Made by a program: the position numbers and the translations under genes. A stretch of DNA of 64,000 nt from Spirosoma telluris (lineage in GTDB: Bacteria > Bacteroidota > Bacteroidia > Cytophagales > Spirosomataceae): contig QLII01000001.1 of the NCBI GenBank assembly GCA_003259005.1, forward strand, positions 3,364,501 to 3,428,500, written 5' to 3'. This document shows positions 51,028 to 61,804 of this stretch, piece after piece. The notes under the pieces were generated by a model that was given only the letters and a program-made list of their open reading frames with translations, did no database searches and had not been told where the DNA came from. Numbering within the stretch: the stretch's first letter is position 1; each line of letters starts with the position of its first letter.

Positions 51028-53279
51028 ATGAAAAAGCTGTTTACGCTTTGTTTTTTGCTCAGCCCCCTGCTCAACTATGCGCAGTCTGGTGGAGCCTTTG
51101 GCTTTCGGTATGACCAAAGTCCAACAGTTACGGTGAATTCGAACGTACTGCTGAACCCCTGGGCGGGTGGCCTAAATACGACCCAATACTCAACGATTCG
51201 ACTCAATGATGATACGCGTGACGATCTGCTCGTGTTTGATCGTTCTACGAATAAAATCAGTACGTTTCTGGCAATCGACAATCCGACCGGCAGCGGAATT
51301 GCCTGGAAATACGCGCCCGAATACGAAACGGCCTTTCCGAGGGTGCTGTATAGCTGGGTGTTACTGGTAGATTATGATGGCGACGGCAAAAAAGACCTGT
51401 TCACCTACGGTTCTGGCAATGTGCGGGTGTTCCATAACGAATCGCAAAATGGCCAGGTTGCCTTTACAATAGCTGCCGACCCGCTCATGACGCTGGGGTT
51501 AAGTGGTCTTAACATCCAACTCTATGTGGGAGGTACCGATATACCTGCTATCACCGATTACGATGACGATGGCGATATTGACATTATTACCTTCGATGCA
51601 GATGGCAACATCCTCGCCTATCAGCAGAATATGAGTGTTGAGCAAACGGGCAAAAAAGGGGGATTGATCTTCCAGCGCACAGGCAGTTTATGCTGGGGAC
51701 ACTTTCGAAAGGAATTCTGTAATGATTTTACCTTTGGTTTTCAGTGCGATGGATCAGGGCGGGTGGCCGCCCCTCCAGTCAAGCTAAGCGGAGCAAGGCC
51801 TTTGCATACCGGCAACACACTAACTGTAGTAGATACCGATGGCGATGGCAACAAAGATCTGCTGTTTGGTTTTGTAAGTTGCGAAAACATTGCCCGCCTG
51901 CGCAATGCAGGCCCCAACTCCGACAAGGCAAACTTTACAAGTTACGATAGTCTGTTTCCAGCCAGTAACCCGATTCTGTTTCCCGCGTTCCCAGCCGCAT
52001 TTTTCGAGGATGTAGATGGCGACGGTCAGAAGGATTTACTGGCCTCTCCCAATGTGAATGCAAACGATAATTACGCCTTCGATTTTCGGGCATCGGGCTG
52101 GTACTACAAAAACAAGGGCACAACTCAAAAACCAGATTTTCAATTAGTTCAGAAAGATTTTTTGCAAAGCGATATGCTTGATCTGGGTGAACGGACGGCT
52201 CCGGCACTGGCTGACCTGGACGGCGACGGCGACCTGGACATGCTGGTAGGCTACGGTGGAGTTGGGCTGGGTAGTAGTTACCGAGGGGTATCTGGCAGTT
52301 TGAAAACAAAGGTACAACCCAGAACCCCGCCTTTGTGCTCATCACAACCGACTATCTGGGCCTGTCAAAATCCCTTTCCCTGATTAACGTTGTCCCCTCT
52401 TTTGTGGATGTTGATGCCAACGGCAGTATGGATCTCGTGATTACCGGAACGGCTACTCAGGCGGTTAACATACGCGTGTTGCTCAATAGTGCGGCTAAAG
52501 GTGCAGCCGTTCAGTATAACCTTGCCGGAGCCATACGCTGGCCTACCCCAGACTTAATGACTCCCCTGGATCTGCTGACCGTAACGGATGTAGACCGGGA
52601 TGGCAAACCGGATCTGTTAATTAGTCGCTACAATTTTGGAACGATTCTCTACTATCGAAATGCTGGAACAGCCACTAGCCCTACTTTCCAACTACAAAAT
52701 CAGACCTTCGGAGGCATTACCACCGACGATTTTGTGTATGCAAAAGCCCGCTCCATTGTTGTCGCTGATTTAAATGGCGATCAGAAAAATGAGCTTGTAC
52801 TGGCCGCTACCAATGGAACAATCAAAGTCTATCAGTTCCCGGACCCTACCAGCCAATCTCCACTCACCTTAATCGACTCCTTATCTAGTATCGGTTTACC
52901 TGGAATGGGACTCATTGCCGCCCCCGCCGATCTTGATGGCGACCAACTACCCGATTTGATGCTGGGCAGTATAGCCGGTGGGTTGCGTTATCTAAAGAAT
53001 ACCTCGAAGAAAGTAGTTGTGACGGGTGTGCAGGAAGAGCCAACCGGTCCCTGGGCATTTCCTAACCCAACTGATCGTTACCTGACAATACGCCCCCCTT
53101 TCACTGGTCATGCCGAACTTCTTTCGCTTTCTGGTCAGACTATGTTACCAGCCCAGTCCGTAACTGTTGATACCGACACGATTATTGATTTGGGAACCCT
53201 GCCTGATGGCACGTATCTCTTGCGGCTTATGGCCGAGAATCATCCTACGCAGGTTCAGAAAGTAGTGGTCTGGAAATGA
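51028..53279 (+). CDS. Secreted FG-GAP/VCBS repeat protein with T9SS type A sorting domain, one frame break
   Basis: 750 residues after restoring one G at 52285-52288 (GSSYRGGIWQFENKGTTQ). Signal peptide MKKLFTLCFLLSPLLNYAQ. Nine calcium-loop repeats of the D-x-D-G-D-x-x-D type mark the FG-GAP/VCBS propeller: DYDGDGKKDLF, DYDDDGDIDIIT, DTDGDGNKDLLF, DVDGDGQKDLLA, DLDGDGDLDMLV, DVDANGSMDLVI, DVDRDGKPDLLI, DLNGDQKNELVL and DLDGDQLPDLML. The last 75 residues form a type A sorting domain (WAFPNPTDRYLTIRPP ... LPDGTYLLRLMA ... KVVVWK), so export is by the type IX system to the surface. It is divergent from murF with 125 bp between. Likely an adhesin or binding protein; the ligand is unknown. Confidence 0.9.
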
Positions 53280-53352
53280 CTTTCGGCTTCGCTGTTACTT
53301 ACTCCCCTGTCGTCTATACACTACCAACGTAATCCCGAGGCTACGGGCAGAC

Positions 53353-53458
53353 AAGTGGTTTTCCAATTTAGATTCTATTGATGCTGTAGTTTCTTTTTAG
53401 ATTGACTATCAATACAATAAACCCCAAAGAACCTATAGACTCTAAATTAAAAGACTAG
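53353..53458 (+). repeat. Interspersed CTAG repeat, degenerate unit
   Basis: The left end AAGTGGTTTTCCAATTTAGATTCT-like sequence begins at 53353 and the right end CTCTAAATTAAAAGACTAG finishes at 53458. Both ends are eroded relative to the family, and the inner part is AT-rich with a weak stem. It lies in the 297-bp gap between the FG-GAP gene and a small acidic protein gene. The rest of that gap shows nothing else. Confidence 0.55.
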
Positions 53459-53576
53459 TAATTAGGAACTTTAGAAGGTGCAGCTAACTAAACTCTTTCA
53501 ATTCCTGATAGTTAATAGAGCGATTGGATAACCTCAACTATCACCAGAAACAACTCTTAACTAAAGTAGTGATCCT

Positions 53577-53942
53577 ATGGAAAATACAAACAACGCCGAC
53601 CGGCAAGCGCCTGATCAAACATCAGGCAATTCGTTAAAAGGGCTATCCCCACAGCATAATAATCCGCCCGAAAATGATGAAGGAGACGATTCGGTTATTT
53701 ATACTGGCCTGGGGGTCAATAACCATCCCGACATGTTGAACCCTGGCGATGAGGAAGCCTCAGATACCCTCCTGTTTACGGACACAGCCACTGCTCGCCA
53801 TGCGACAGATGCAGTCTCTAATGCCGAGGAGCCTGATGAGTTTCCAGATGATATAGCCGATGATGATTTATCGGATGACGAGATTGAAGAACAAATTACC
53901 GAACTCGCTGAAGAAGAAGAGGAAGGGAACGAACGGTATTAG
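53577..53942 (+). CDS. Small acidic hypothetical protein
   Basis: 121 residues, intact, no signal peptide or membrane segment. The sequence is highly polar with a strongly acidic C-terminal half (DDIADDDLSDDEIEEQITEL then a run of Glu), and looks intrinsically disordered. I do not recognise a family. It is preceded by a 297-bp non-coding gap and followed by a strong terminator hairpin, so it forms its own transcription unit. An N-terminal polar stretch rich in Asn/Gln/Pro adds to the disordered look. Function unknown. Confidence 0.65.
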   Translation: MENTNNADRQAPDQTSGNSLKGLSPQHNNPPENDEGDDSVIYTGLGVNNHPDMLNPGDEEASDTLLFTDTATARHATDAVSNAEEPDEFPDDIADDDLSDDEIEEQITELAEEEEEGNERY

Positions 53943-53972
53943 CCAGTTCAGTTCTCCATTTCCTAATACATA

Positions 53973-54008
53973 AAAAAGCGGTGTTGAGATTTCTCAGCAC
54001 CGCTTTTT
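53973..54008. terminator. Bidirectional intrinsic terminator
   Basis: Inverted repeat AAAAAGCGGTGTTGAGA / TCTCAGCACCGCTTTTT (one G-T mismatch), with a T tract on each strand. It lies between the converging acidic-protein gene (+) and the giant repeat-protein gene (-), and should stop both. Confidence 0.9.
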
Positions 54009-54059
54009 AGCTATAAATGAATTGGGTTTAGGTAAAAACCTTACGCTTAAACGATGATC

Positions 54060-57000
54060 TTAACGAAGCGCGCCTAGTCGTACAGCCCGTTTAGTTTGCC
54101 GAATTAGTAACGGCACACAAACTTGTGTCGGACAGCCACAAACCGTGGGTAGTAGTTGCACGGTCACATCCGTGTAACAACCCGACGCATTGTAAACCCG
54201 AATTGTGTAGAACTGTGCTGCAACTGGATTAGCCAGATTTGTCACAATCGCACCGCCTGTAGGAATGACCTGCTTAGCGCCTGATAACGAAGCGGTTGCA
54301 TTGAAGCTGGTGCCCAGCGAATACTGGTAAGTGTAAGAAGCATTGAAACCACTCAGCACGATCTTGCCGTTCGCTTGAGCTACGTTCCCTACGCAGGTGA
54401 CAGGAACAGCCACAGCCCGGAAGGTAGGCAGTGTATCTTCTTCGATAATGAAGGGACAGCAGCTAAAGTCAGGACATTTACCCGACACATTATCCACCGC
54501 CAGACTGTAGGTACCGGGGGCACTCACATCCAGCACATTGGTAGTCTGACCAATGAGTTCGACATTGTCTTTATACCACTTGTAACTACTGCGACCGGAG
54601 CAACTGTCAGCCGGAACGTATAGACATCGCCAGCGCACATGATAATGGGAATGGACGTACAAACCGTAGCCGTATCACCGGGAATGGTCGCCTTGTTGTA
54701 GAGAATCCCCGAACTGTCGGCTCTGGCCTGGAAGGTTAGTGACAAACTCTGTCCGCCACTGATAGTGGCTATACTCCAGCTGCTGGACGGAACACCGGCA
54801 GTGAATGTCGTACCAGCCGGTGCGGTGGCTGAATTGGCGACGTAGGTCAGTCCGATGCTTGACGAATCATGAACCACAACATTAGTGGCCGAGCCTGTAC
54901 CGGAGTTAGTCAGCACCAGGGTGTAGGTGAGCACATCGCCGATTTTAGCCTTGGACTTATCGACAAATTTATCCAGCGACAACGTTGGCGCTGGCAGATA
55001 GAAACCCGCATCCAGGGTGGGATTAAATTCTCCTGCTGCCAGCGTCACGGACTGGGTTTTGCCCGTGATCAGATCAGCATCCGAGTCTTTAGCTTTGTCG
55101 GTACCTGACAAAGGAGCCGTGGTCGTATAACCTGTTGGGGGGTAAAGCCCACAACATAACTCTGACTGATACCTGCAGTCAATCCAGTGAAAGAGTAGAA
55201 GCCTGATGCGTTCGTGACCGTCGTTGCTGAAGCTACTCCGTTGGTATAAAGAATGACCGTCACGCCGGAAATTGGAGTATCTCCGGTATTCTGAATCCCA
55301 TCTTTGTTAGCATCCAGAAAGACATAGTCACCAAGACCAGCGGAAGCGATCGAACAACTGAGGGGAGCGGTGTAGGTTACATTCGCCGTACCACAAGCGG
55401 TGGCGCTGCTAAGAACACTTACGGTATGGGCCAATCCATCCGAAACCAGCCCAACCAGTGTATAACTCACCGGGCCATTGCCCGTTAAGGCCACCGTCGT
55501 GTAGACGCTACCGACTGAGATGGTCAGGCTCTGGTTGGCTGTGGCGTTGGTGGCCGACACACTGCCGGTCACTGTATAGGTGTTGGTCGCCGTATTACAA
55601 ACTCCCGCCGTGGCCGTAGCGGTTAAACTACAGACCGGCAGGGCCGAGGTAGTGATAGTCAAAGGCTGGGCATCCGAGCAAGCCTTGCCATCGGTAAGCA
55701 GGATGGTAAAGCTTGCGTTGGTGGCCGAGGTTGGTGTACCTGAAATCACACCCGTTGTCCCGTTTAGGCTTAGACCTGCGGGTAAACTACCCACTGAAAC
55801 TGAATAGCTCAAGGGAGCCGTACCACCACTGGCAGTCAATGTCTGACTGTAAGCGGTACCCACCTGTCCATTAGGCAAGCTGGCGGTGGTGATGCTCAGC
55901 GAGCAGGTAGTGCAGGAGACAGGAGCCGAGAAGGTTGTTGCCAGACTGGCGCAACCGGGCAACGAAACAGTAAGTGTATGTAACGAACCATCAGAAACAA
56001 GCCCATTAAATACGGCCGGGGCGGTTACGGTGCCGATTGTGGCGGGCACGATAACGGTTACACTTCGCACACCGTCACTGACCGTCAACGTACCTGCCGA
56101 GGGATTGGTCATCGTCACCGTTACCGTATTGGAGAAGGTATTTGTAGCGGTTGAACATTGACCTGTGCTAACTACAGCACTCACCGAACAGACAGGCACA
56201 ACAGAGCATGATGCAGGTGCGGTATAAGACGCAGAGGTTGTTCCGCAACCCGGCAGGCTAACTACTACCGGACGATTCACACCATCCGATGTTAACCCGT
56301 TAAAGGTCGCCACGAATGTATTCTGACTGATAGCCGTGGTTGAAAAAACAAGCGTGCGGCCAGCCGTGACAACAGAAAGACTGGCGCCAGCTGGCGGATT
56401 AAGTGCAGTCACGGTCGCGGTGGCCGAATAGGTGTTGGTGGCCGTTGCGCAGGTACCGACACTAACCGTTACCGATAATGAACAGACCGGAGCCACCGAG
56501 CAGGAAGACGGAGCTGTATAAGTAGTCGTTGTGGATGAGCAACCAGACAGTGTTGCCTGTACTGTATGTAAACTACCATCTGAGACCAGATCAGTGAAGC
56601 CTACTGTAAAGGTAGCGCTGCTACCCGCTGTTGTAGCGAAGGTGGCACTCTGAGGACCATCGATAATGGTTAGCGTACCAGTTGTTGGATTCGTTAGCAC
56701 GACCACAGCCGTTGATGAGTAGGTATTGGTAGCCGTGTTACACACCCCCGCCGTGGCTCTGGCGCTCAGGCTGCAAACTGGAATTGCCGAACAAGAGCTC
56801 GGAGCGGTGTATGTTTGGGTAAGTGTACCACAACCCGATAATGCCGCAGTAAGCGTACGGGATGATCCATCAGAGGTGATTCCATCAAAGACAGCCGTAA
56901 ACGTTGCCGTAGTAACTGCTGTGGTAGCAAAGGTTTGACTGGCTGGCCCGTTGGTGATGGTGAGAATACCTACCGTCGGATTAGACAGGGTAACCACGGC

Positions 57001-59588
57001 GGTCGAACTAAACGTGTTGGTGGCCGTCTGACAAATGCCAGCCGTAACGACAGCACTCATCGAACAGACTGGAGCTACTGAGCAGGCTACTGGTGCCGTA
57101 AAGGTAGCCGTTGTTGAACCGCAACCCGGCAGGCTAATCGTTGCCGTATGGCTGGCTCCGTCTGAAACAAGCCCTGCAAAGACAGCCGTAAACGAGCTGG
57201 TGTTAGCCGCCAGCACCTGCACAATGGGTGTCGAGCCGGGTAAGCTTACTGTGATAGTACCCGCTGGTGCATTGGAAAGCGTAATGGCTACACTAGCCGA
57301 ATATGCATTTGTAGCAGAGGCACAAAGGCCAGCCGAAGCAGCTGCACTCATGGCACAGACGGGCGTCACCGAACACGAAGCGGGCGCCGTATAAGTCTGA
57401 TTTACAGGCGTGCAAGCCGTATTGGAGAAGCTAGCCGTCACGGTGTAGGCTTGCCCGTTACTGATCAGGCCGCTATAGCTTATCGGGCCTGAAGCGTTCC
57501 CGGCGGGCACAGGAATCAGGCGGTCGGCGAAGGCCCCCGATGTGATCGTGATCGTACCGCTGGTAGGTAAATTAGTGGCGGTAACTGATCCGGATAGCAC
57601 ATAGGTATTGGTGGCCGATGCGCAGATACCCGGCGTCAGGGTCATGACCAGTCCGCAAGGGGCTACGGTACACGAAGCTGGAGCTGTATACGTAGCCGTA
57701 GCAGAGCCACAACCCGCCAGACTCACCGTAACCGGGTGGCTGGTTCCATCGGAAACCAGTCCTGTCATCGAATAAGCCACCGAGGTGGCCGAAGCAGCGA
57801 TTGTAATCGAAGTACTGACAGTTCCATCGGTGATGGTGGCTACTCCCGCAATCGCGTTGGTCAGCGAAATTATTCCCGAAATACTGTATTGATTGGTTGC
57901 CGTATTACAACTACCGGGTGTTGCCGTAGCTAAAGCTGATGCAACTTTAATGGTCGCACAATTGCTTGTATCACTACACTGTTTAAGCGGAAAACTGCAC
58001 CCTCCCTGTACGGATGCGATTACACGATAATACGTTGTTTGGGAGACTTCAGAAGGTTGGTACGTACTGCTGGTAGCCCCTGTTATATTGGTAAACCCTG
58101 CTGAGCAAGATACGGTACTTTTTTGCCATTGATAAGTAATTGCTCCGCTTCCCGTGGCTGGTGTGACAATGCTAAACGCCGTGGGAGTTGTACTACTACA
58201 AACTGTTTGATCTCCGGCAATTTCTGGTGCTGTTACACTGGCAAAATCAATGTTAACCTCTATGGTAAAATCACCACAGGCTCCTCCAGTATTGGAAAGG
58301 ATATACTTCCCACAGCCGTTTAATCCGGTCACGGTAAAGCTAAGGTCACACTGATTGAACGTCATGCCAACATTCGTTTGAGCAGCAGTCCAGGTACCTC
58401 CACAAATTGGTGCATTACAAGCTCCAACAATTTGTGAAAGAAATAGTTTATCGCCCACCTTTACATTACAAAGGGTAGTATCTACTTTGGTGGAGGTATA
58501 AACAGGGCATGCTTCGGATGCAATACGAAGCGTTTTAGGATTTTGTCCGGGAATATTAGCAGCAGCAGCACCCAGGTAAGCTAAATCAGAGGGGCGAATC
58601 ATAGCAATACAATCGCCATACGGCCCTGCTGCTACGTATAAAACATCTAACGTTTCATAATAAACAATTCCTCGCCCTCCTTGAAACCTCCGATTGGTGT
58701 TTGATCTTGCCGCTGACTTACACTTGCAACAAGATTTCCATTTATGTCATATTTCAAAATCCACGTTTTGCCAACAAAGTCTGTACTAGTGTAGTTGAAC
58801 CATGGATCCTCGGCAATTACATACATGTTACCGACATTGTCAGAAGTAATACCCCAAAGCCAAGCAGAAGGAATCGGTAAGTTCGCTTGAGCTACTCCAG
58901 GAGGTACTGCATTTGCAGAAACTAATGGATTATAGTTCGTATGATTGATAAAATCTGCATCGGTAGGCTTAAATCGGTAAATCGCTTTAAGGCCATTGGC
59001 ATCAGATTCCAGAAAACCAAGAGTGGCATACATAGTTCCATTTTTATCAATCGAGAGCCCCCAGTCTATTTGTGCATTATTAGTTGAATTATCAGGAACC
59101 CCATTTAATGTAACGTACCCCTGAAGCGAGCCATCACACAAAGCATATCGGCTTATTCGATTGTTATTATTCGAATTGACATATAAATAGCCATCTTTTG
59201 ATATAATATTATACCCCGCATCATTAATGAAGTTTAAATCGACTAATGTACCATCACATTTGATTTTGGCGATAGGCCCACTGATTTGATTGGCCCCAAT
59301 ATATAAATTGCCGTTTAAATCCTGTCCTAGGCCATGTGGTGAGCCTAAACCTCCTCCAGCCGGAAACCAGGGTGTTGTACCATTACCGTTAGCAACCTCT
59401 GCTAATACTCCCCCTGTCCCAATTTTGAGTTTGTGAACAAAGCCATTTGTGTTGTAATCCTGAGGATCATTCAAATAAATATAATCAGTAACCTTACAGG
59501 TCTGTGCATTCACATCCTGCGGTATCCAGCTATTGATTAAGATCAATGTTATCAATAGTTTCAGAAGTTGTTTTGCCATTGTTTTCAT
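54060..59588 (-). CDS. Giant surface/adhesin-like repeat protein (propeller, Cys-bracketed repeats, He_PIG, SdrD_B, DUF11), three frame breaks
   Basis: One 1843-residue protein after restoring single bases at 58675-58677 ([20 protein letters not shown]), 55137-55142 ([20 protein letters not shown]) and 54611-54614 ([20 protein letters not shown]). Order: signal peptide ([22 protein letters not shown]); a propeller-like region of about 300 residues ([19 protein letters not shown]); an Ig part; eight repeats of about 100 residues (see 55330-57940); a He_PIG Ig module ([18 protein letters not shown]) within them; an SdrD_B module ([20 protein letters not shown]); a DUF11 module ([20 protein letters not shown]); and a last Ig part. 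The C-terminus [18 protein letters not shown] is Cys-rich and not a clear type A/B sorting domain. Probably cell-surface and adhesive. Confidence 0.85.
55330..57940 (-). repeat. Tandem protein repeats of about 100 residues inside the adhesin-like gene
   Basis: Eight degenerate copies. Each opens with C-x-x-S-A-x-x-T-A-G-x-C-x-T-A-T-N-x-[YF] and closes with a GCG-x-T-x-T-[YF]-TAP-x-SC stretch, so four Cys mark each unit. Seven are contiguous in style, and the last follows a He_PIG module. High similarity between units can cause assembly collapse here. Confidence 0.8.
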
Positions 59589-60341
59589 TTATATGCTACT
59601 TGTAAAAAGTCGATCTTACATGCATGTGACTGAAGGAGTAGCCGGGTGAAGCCATTGAGCCTGAGGAATTCCAGCCGAATTGGGCCAGGTGCACCACCCA
59701 CAACCGAGTATCCCCCCTACGGTTAGTGGCCGTATTGCCACTAAATCTTTGAATACGGTATCCGATACCTTGTGCCTGTGCTACACAAATAGACCATGAA
59801 GTAAAGGGTACCAAGCCCGATAGCCAGTATAATTACGAATCAGTTTAACAGGCAGTAAAGCAAGGTGTAGCTTCTGATGAACCCCGCCAACGAAGGATAA
59901 ATAAACATTGCTTGCATAGATTACGACGGATTTTATGTTACCTAATGAACATCTTATTAACGTTCATTAGGTAGTTAGATCACAGCTATGCAAATTCTAT
60001 ACAATTGGTAAGTAGCAGATCAGTATTTGGAGATCAACAACATATTTTTGGCGACAAACGCCCATTTCCTTAAACAGATATTATAATAAAAAAAGGAAGC
60101 AGGTACTATACAATAAGTAGGCCACCATTATGCTAAAATAGTCACTTGAACAAAAATGATAGACAGGCTGATAACAAAAACCAACATCATTTGTAAAACA
60201 GCCTCATAGTCAGTCAGTTTATTTATCGATACCATACTTATATATTCTTTTATATCATAATTTAGCATAGTAAAGTATGCAAATTCATTTTCTTATATAA
60301 TTATAAGTTACCATTATTGAAAATTATCAACGAAAAAGAGT
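59589..60341. other. Long non-coding gap with a 12-bp inverted repeat
   Basis: About 750 bp between divergent genes. It holds a perfect inverted repeat TACCTAATGAAC (59939-59950) / GTTCATTAGGTA (59962-59973) with an 11-nt spacer, a possible regulator site for the adhesin-like gene. The segment 59596-59814 is open on the minus strand, but two frames compete and neither resembles a known protein; it may be a remnant. From 60000 on the sequence is AT-rich without a supportable gene. Confidence 0.5.
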
Positions 60342-61045
60342 ATGAAAAAGCCCACTGTTCTAATTATTGATAACAATACGGCCCATACCTCTACTATCAA
60401 ATCCTTGTTAATTGAGCTTAACTATCCCCCCCAACCACTATCGATCACCCATCTGACGCCTTTGCCGCTATACTCACTAAACGCCCTGATTTAGTCCTTA
60501 TGGAAATCATTTGGAACAATCACCCACTAGGGTTGGATTTACTTAGCCATCTTGAAAAAGAAAGTATTCCTGTCATTATCATAACAAACTCCTCCGACCC
60601 CGACATTTATAGAAAAGCGACTACTACCAAAACAGCGATCGGCTACATTGTGAAGCCCTTCCATAAATATACACTGGCCTCCATGATGGAGAAAGTACTT
60701 GCTCAATACAGGCAACTCGCTACGAATACACTCTTCATTAAAGGCTCAAAAAATGAACGGCTCAAACTACGCTATAATGAATTGATTTGGATCGAAGCCG
60801 ATGGCGACTATTGTCATTTGAACACGCCCACCAAACGATACAGTATCAAACAGTCAATGGTTAAACTACTGGAGCAACTCGATGATCGCTTCATTCGTAT
60901 CCATAATAGTTTTTCAATTAATAGTTACCATCTGGAGAGTATTCTGCCTTCATCGGTTGAAATAAAAGGGCAGGTACTACCCCTTGGTCGGACTTACAGA
61001 AGTGGCCTGATCGAGAAAACCAATATTTTAAAAAACAGACATTAG
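60342..61045 (+). CDS. LytTR response regulator with degenerate receiver domain, one frame break
   Basis: 234 residues after restoring one C in the C run at 60426-60432 (LNYPPPTTIDHPSDAF). The receiver (1-120) keeps the overall pattern, VLIIDNN, PDLVLMEI, VIIITNSSDP and YIVKPF. However, the acidic pair is D-N rather than D-D/E, and the phosphoacceptor position is Glu (LVLMEI) instead of Asp. The LytTR DNA-binding domain (about 135-230) is typical: LFIKGSKNERLKLRYNELIWIEADGDYC, KQSMVKLLEQL, FIRIHNSFSINSYHLESI and PLGRTYRSGL. There is no adjacent histidine kinase. It may act without phosphorylation. It converges on the UspA-like gene with an interspersed repeat between. Confidence 0.87.
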
Positions 61046-61061
61046 GCGCAAGCCTGGGCAA

Positions 61062-61220
61062 AGTACTACTTTGCCAAAAAGATTCTATTGGCCCTATAGA
61101 TTCTTTTGATTATCAGCGCAATAGAATCAGGCGCATGGACGGTGGACACGGGACATAGCTGCGCTGGAGCGGGCCGATGGCCACCCCGAGAATCTAGAAG
61201 AATCTAAATTGGACGAGTCT
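61062..61220 (+). repeat. Interspersed CTAG repeat, diverged single unit
   Basis: The left end AGTACTACTTTGCCAAAAAGATTCT starts near 61062 in abbreviated form, and the right end AGAATCTAAATTGGACGAGT closes near 61220. The terminal CTAG itself is lost on both sides. The inside carries TAGATTCTTTTGATTATCAG (as in the 49.3-kb unit) and a GGGCCGATGGCCACCCCGAG module related to the GC-rich stem at 49.25 kb. It lies between converging genes. Confidence 0.7.
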
Positions 61221-61239
61221 GGATAATTTCCTGGAGTGC

Positions 61240-61701
61240 TCAGGCAACCTGTAACCACTGATGCACAACTTGTGGCAGGGCAGGCGAAAAAATGGGTACT
61301 TCGGTTGAGTTCAGACTTTGCAGTTCGGTGGCGATATAGGACTTACAGGCAACAAAAGCCGATAATACATCCTGTTGCGCATGATCAATGAGTAGATAGT
61401 TGTACTGACGTAGCAATAAGTGAATCCGCATCACCAATTCAGGCTCACCTAAGAGTGTTTCGGTTTGAATTTTGCCTGGCCAGGGCGTAGGCAGGCAATT
61501 CAACCACTGCCTGAGGTTTTCACTCGCTTCCTGTTTGGCAGTACGATGAGCAGCAGCCTTTAAAGGTTGGTTTTCATCAGTCGAGAGCGAAAAGGCATAA
61601 ACAACGGTCAGGTCGATTGAATCCGGCTGATTCGTCACCCATTGATTCACGGCTAAGGCTAAGTCGACGGAACAGTCGGTAAGCAAGAGGGCTTTTTTCA
61701 T
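61240..61701 (-). CDS. Universal-stress-protein-like small protein
   Basis: 153 residues, intact. It starts ATG at 61701 (MKKALLLTDCSVDLALAVNQ). The opening strand with an Asp/Ser turn, the DLTVVYAFSL second strand, a polar helical stretch, then IQTETLLGEPELVMRIHLLLRQYNYLLIDHAQQ, follow the UspA order. The classical nucleotide-binding G-x-x-G-x(9)-G-S motif is absent, so ATP binding is doubtful. It sits alone between the repeat at 61.1 kb and the REC-CRP regulator. A stress or energy-state role is family-based inference only. Confidence 0.6.
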   Translation of the reverse strand: MKKALLLTDCSVDLALAVNQWVTNQPDSIDLTVVYAFSLSTDENQPLKAAAHRTAKQEASENLRQWLNCLPTPWPGKIQTETLLGEPELVMRIHLLLRQYNYLLIDHAQQDVLSAFVACKSYIATELQSLNSTEVPIFSPALPQVVHQWLQVA

Positions 61702-61804
61702 ACGGCATCGCAACAAGTAGTCTTGTCAAAGTTACGCAGACGTCCACCCTTACAACTTGAGTTACCTCAGCCAAAAAGCTGATTCTGGTCATTAACAGGG
61801 TTAC

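Noticed and set aside
55580..57394. Plus-strand frames opposite the adhesin repeats
   Set aside because: They mirror the Thr/Ala/Val-rich repeats of the real gene and are antisense artefacts of its codon bias.
59596..59814. 72-residue minus-strand protein just upstream of the adhesin-like gene
   Set aside because: Two frames look equally plausible, no family is recognisable, and no start or ribosome site is convincing.
60342..61045. LytTR regulator as controller of the inverted repeat at 59.94 kb
   Set aside because: LytTR proteins normally bind direct repeats; nothing here links the two beyond distance.
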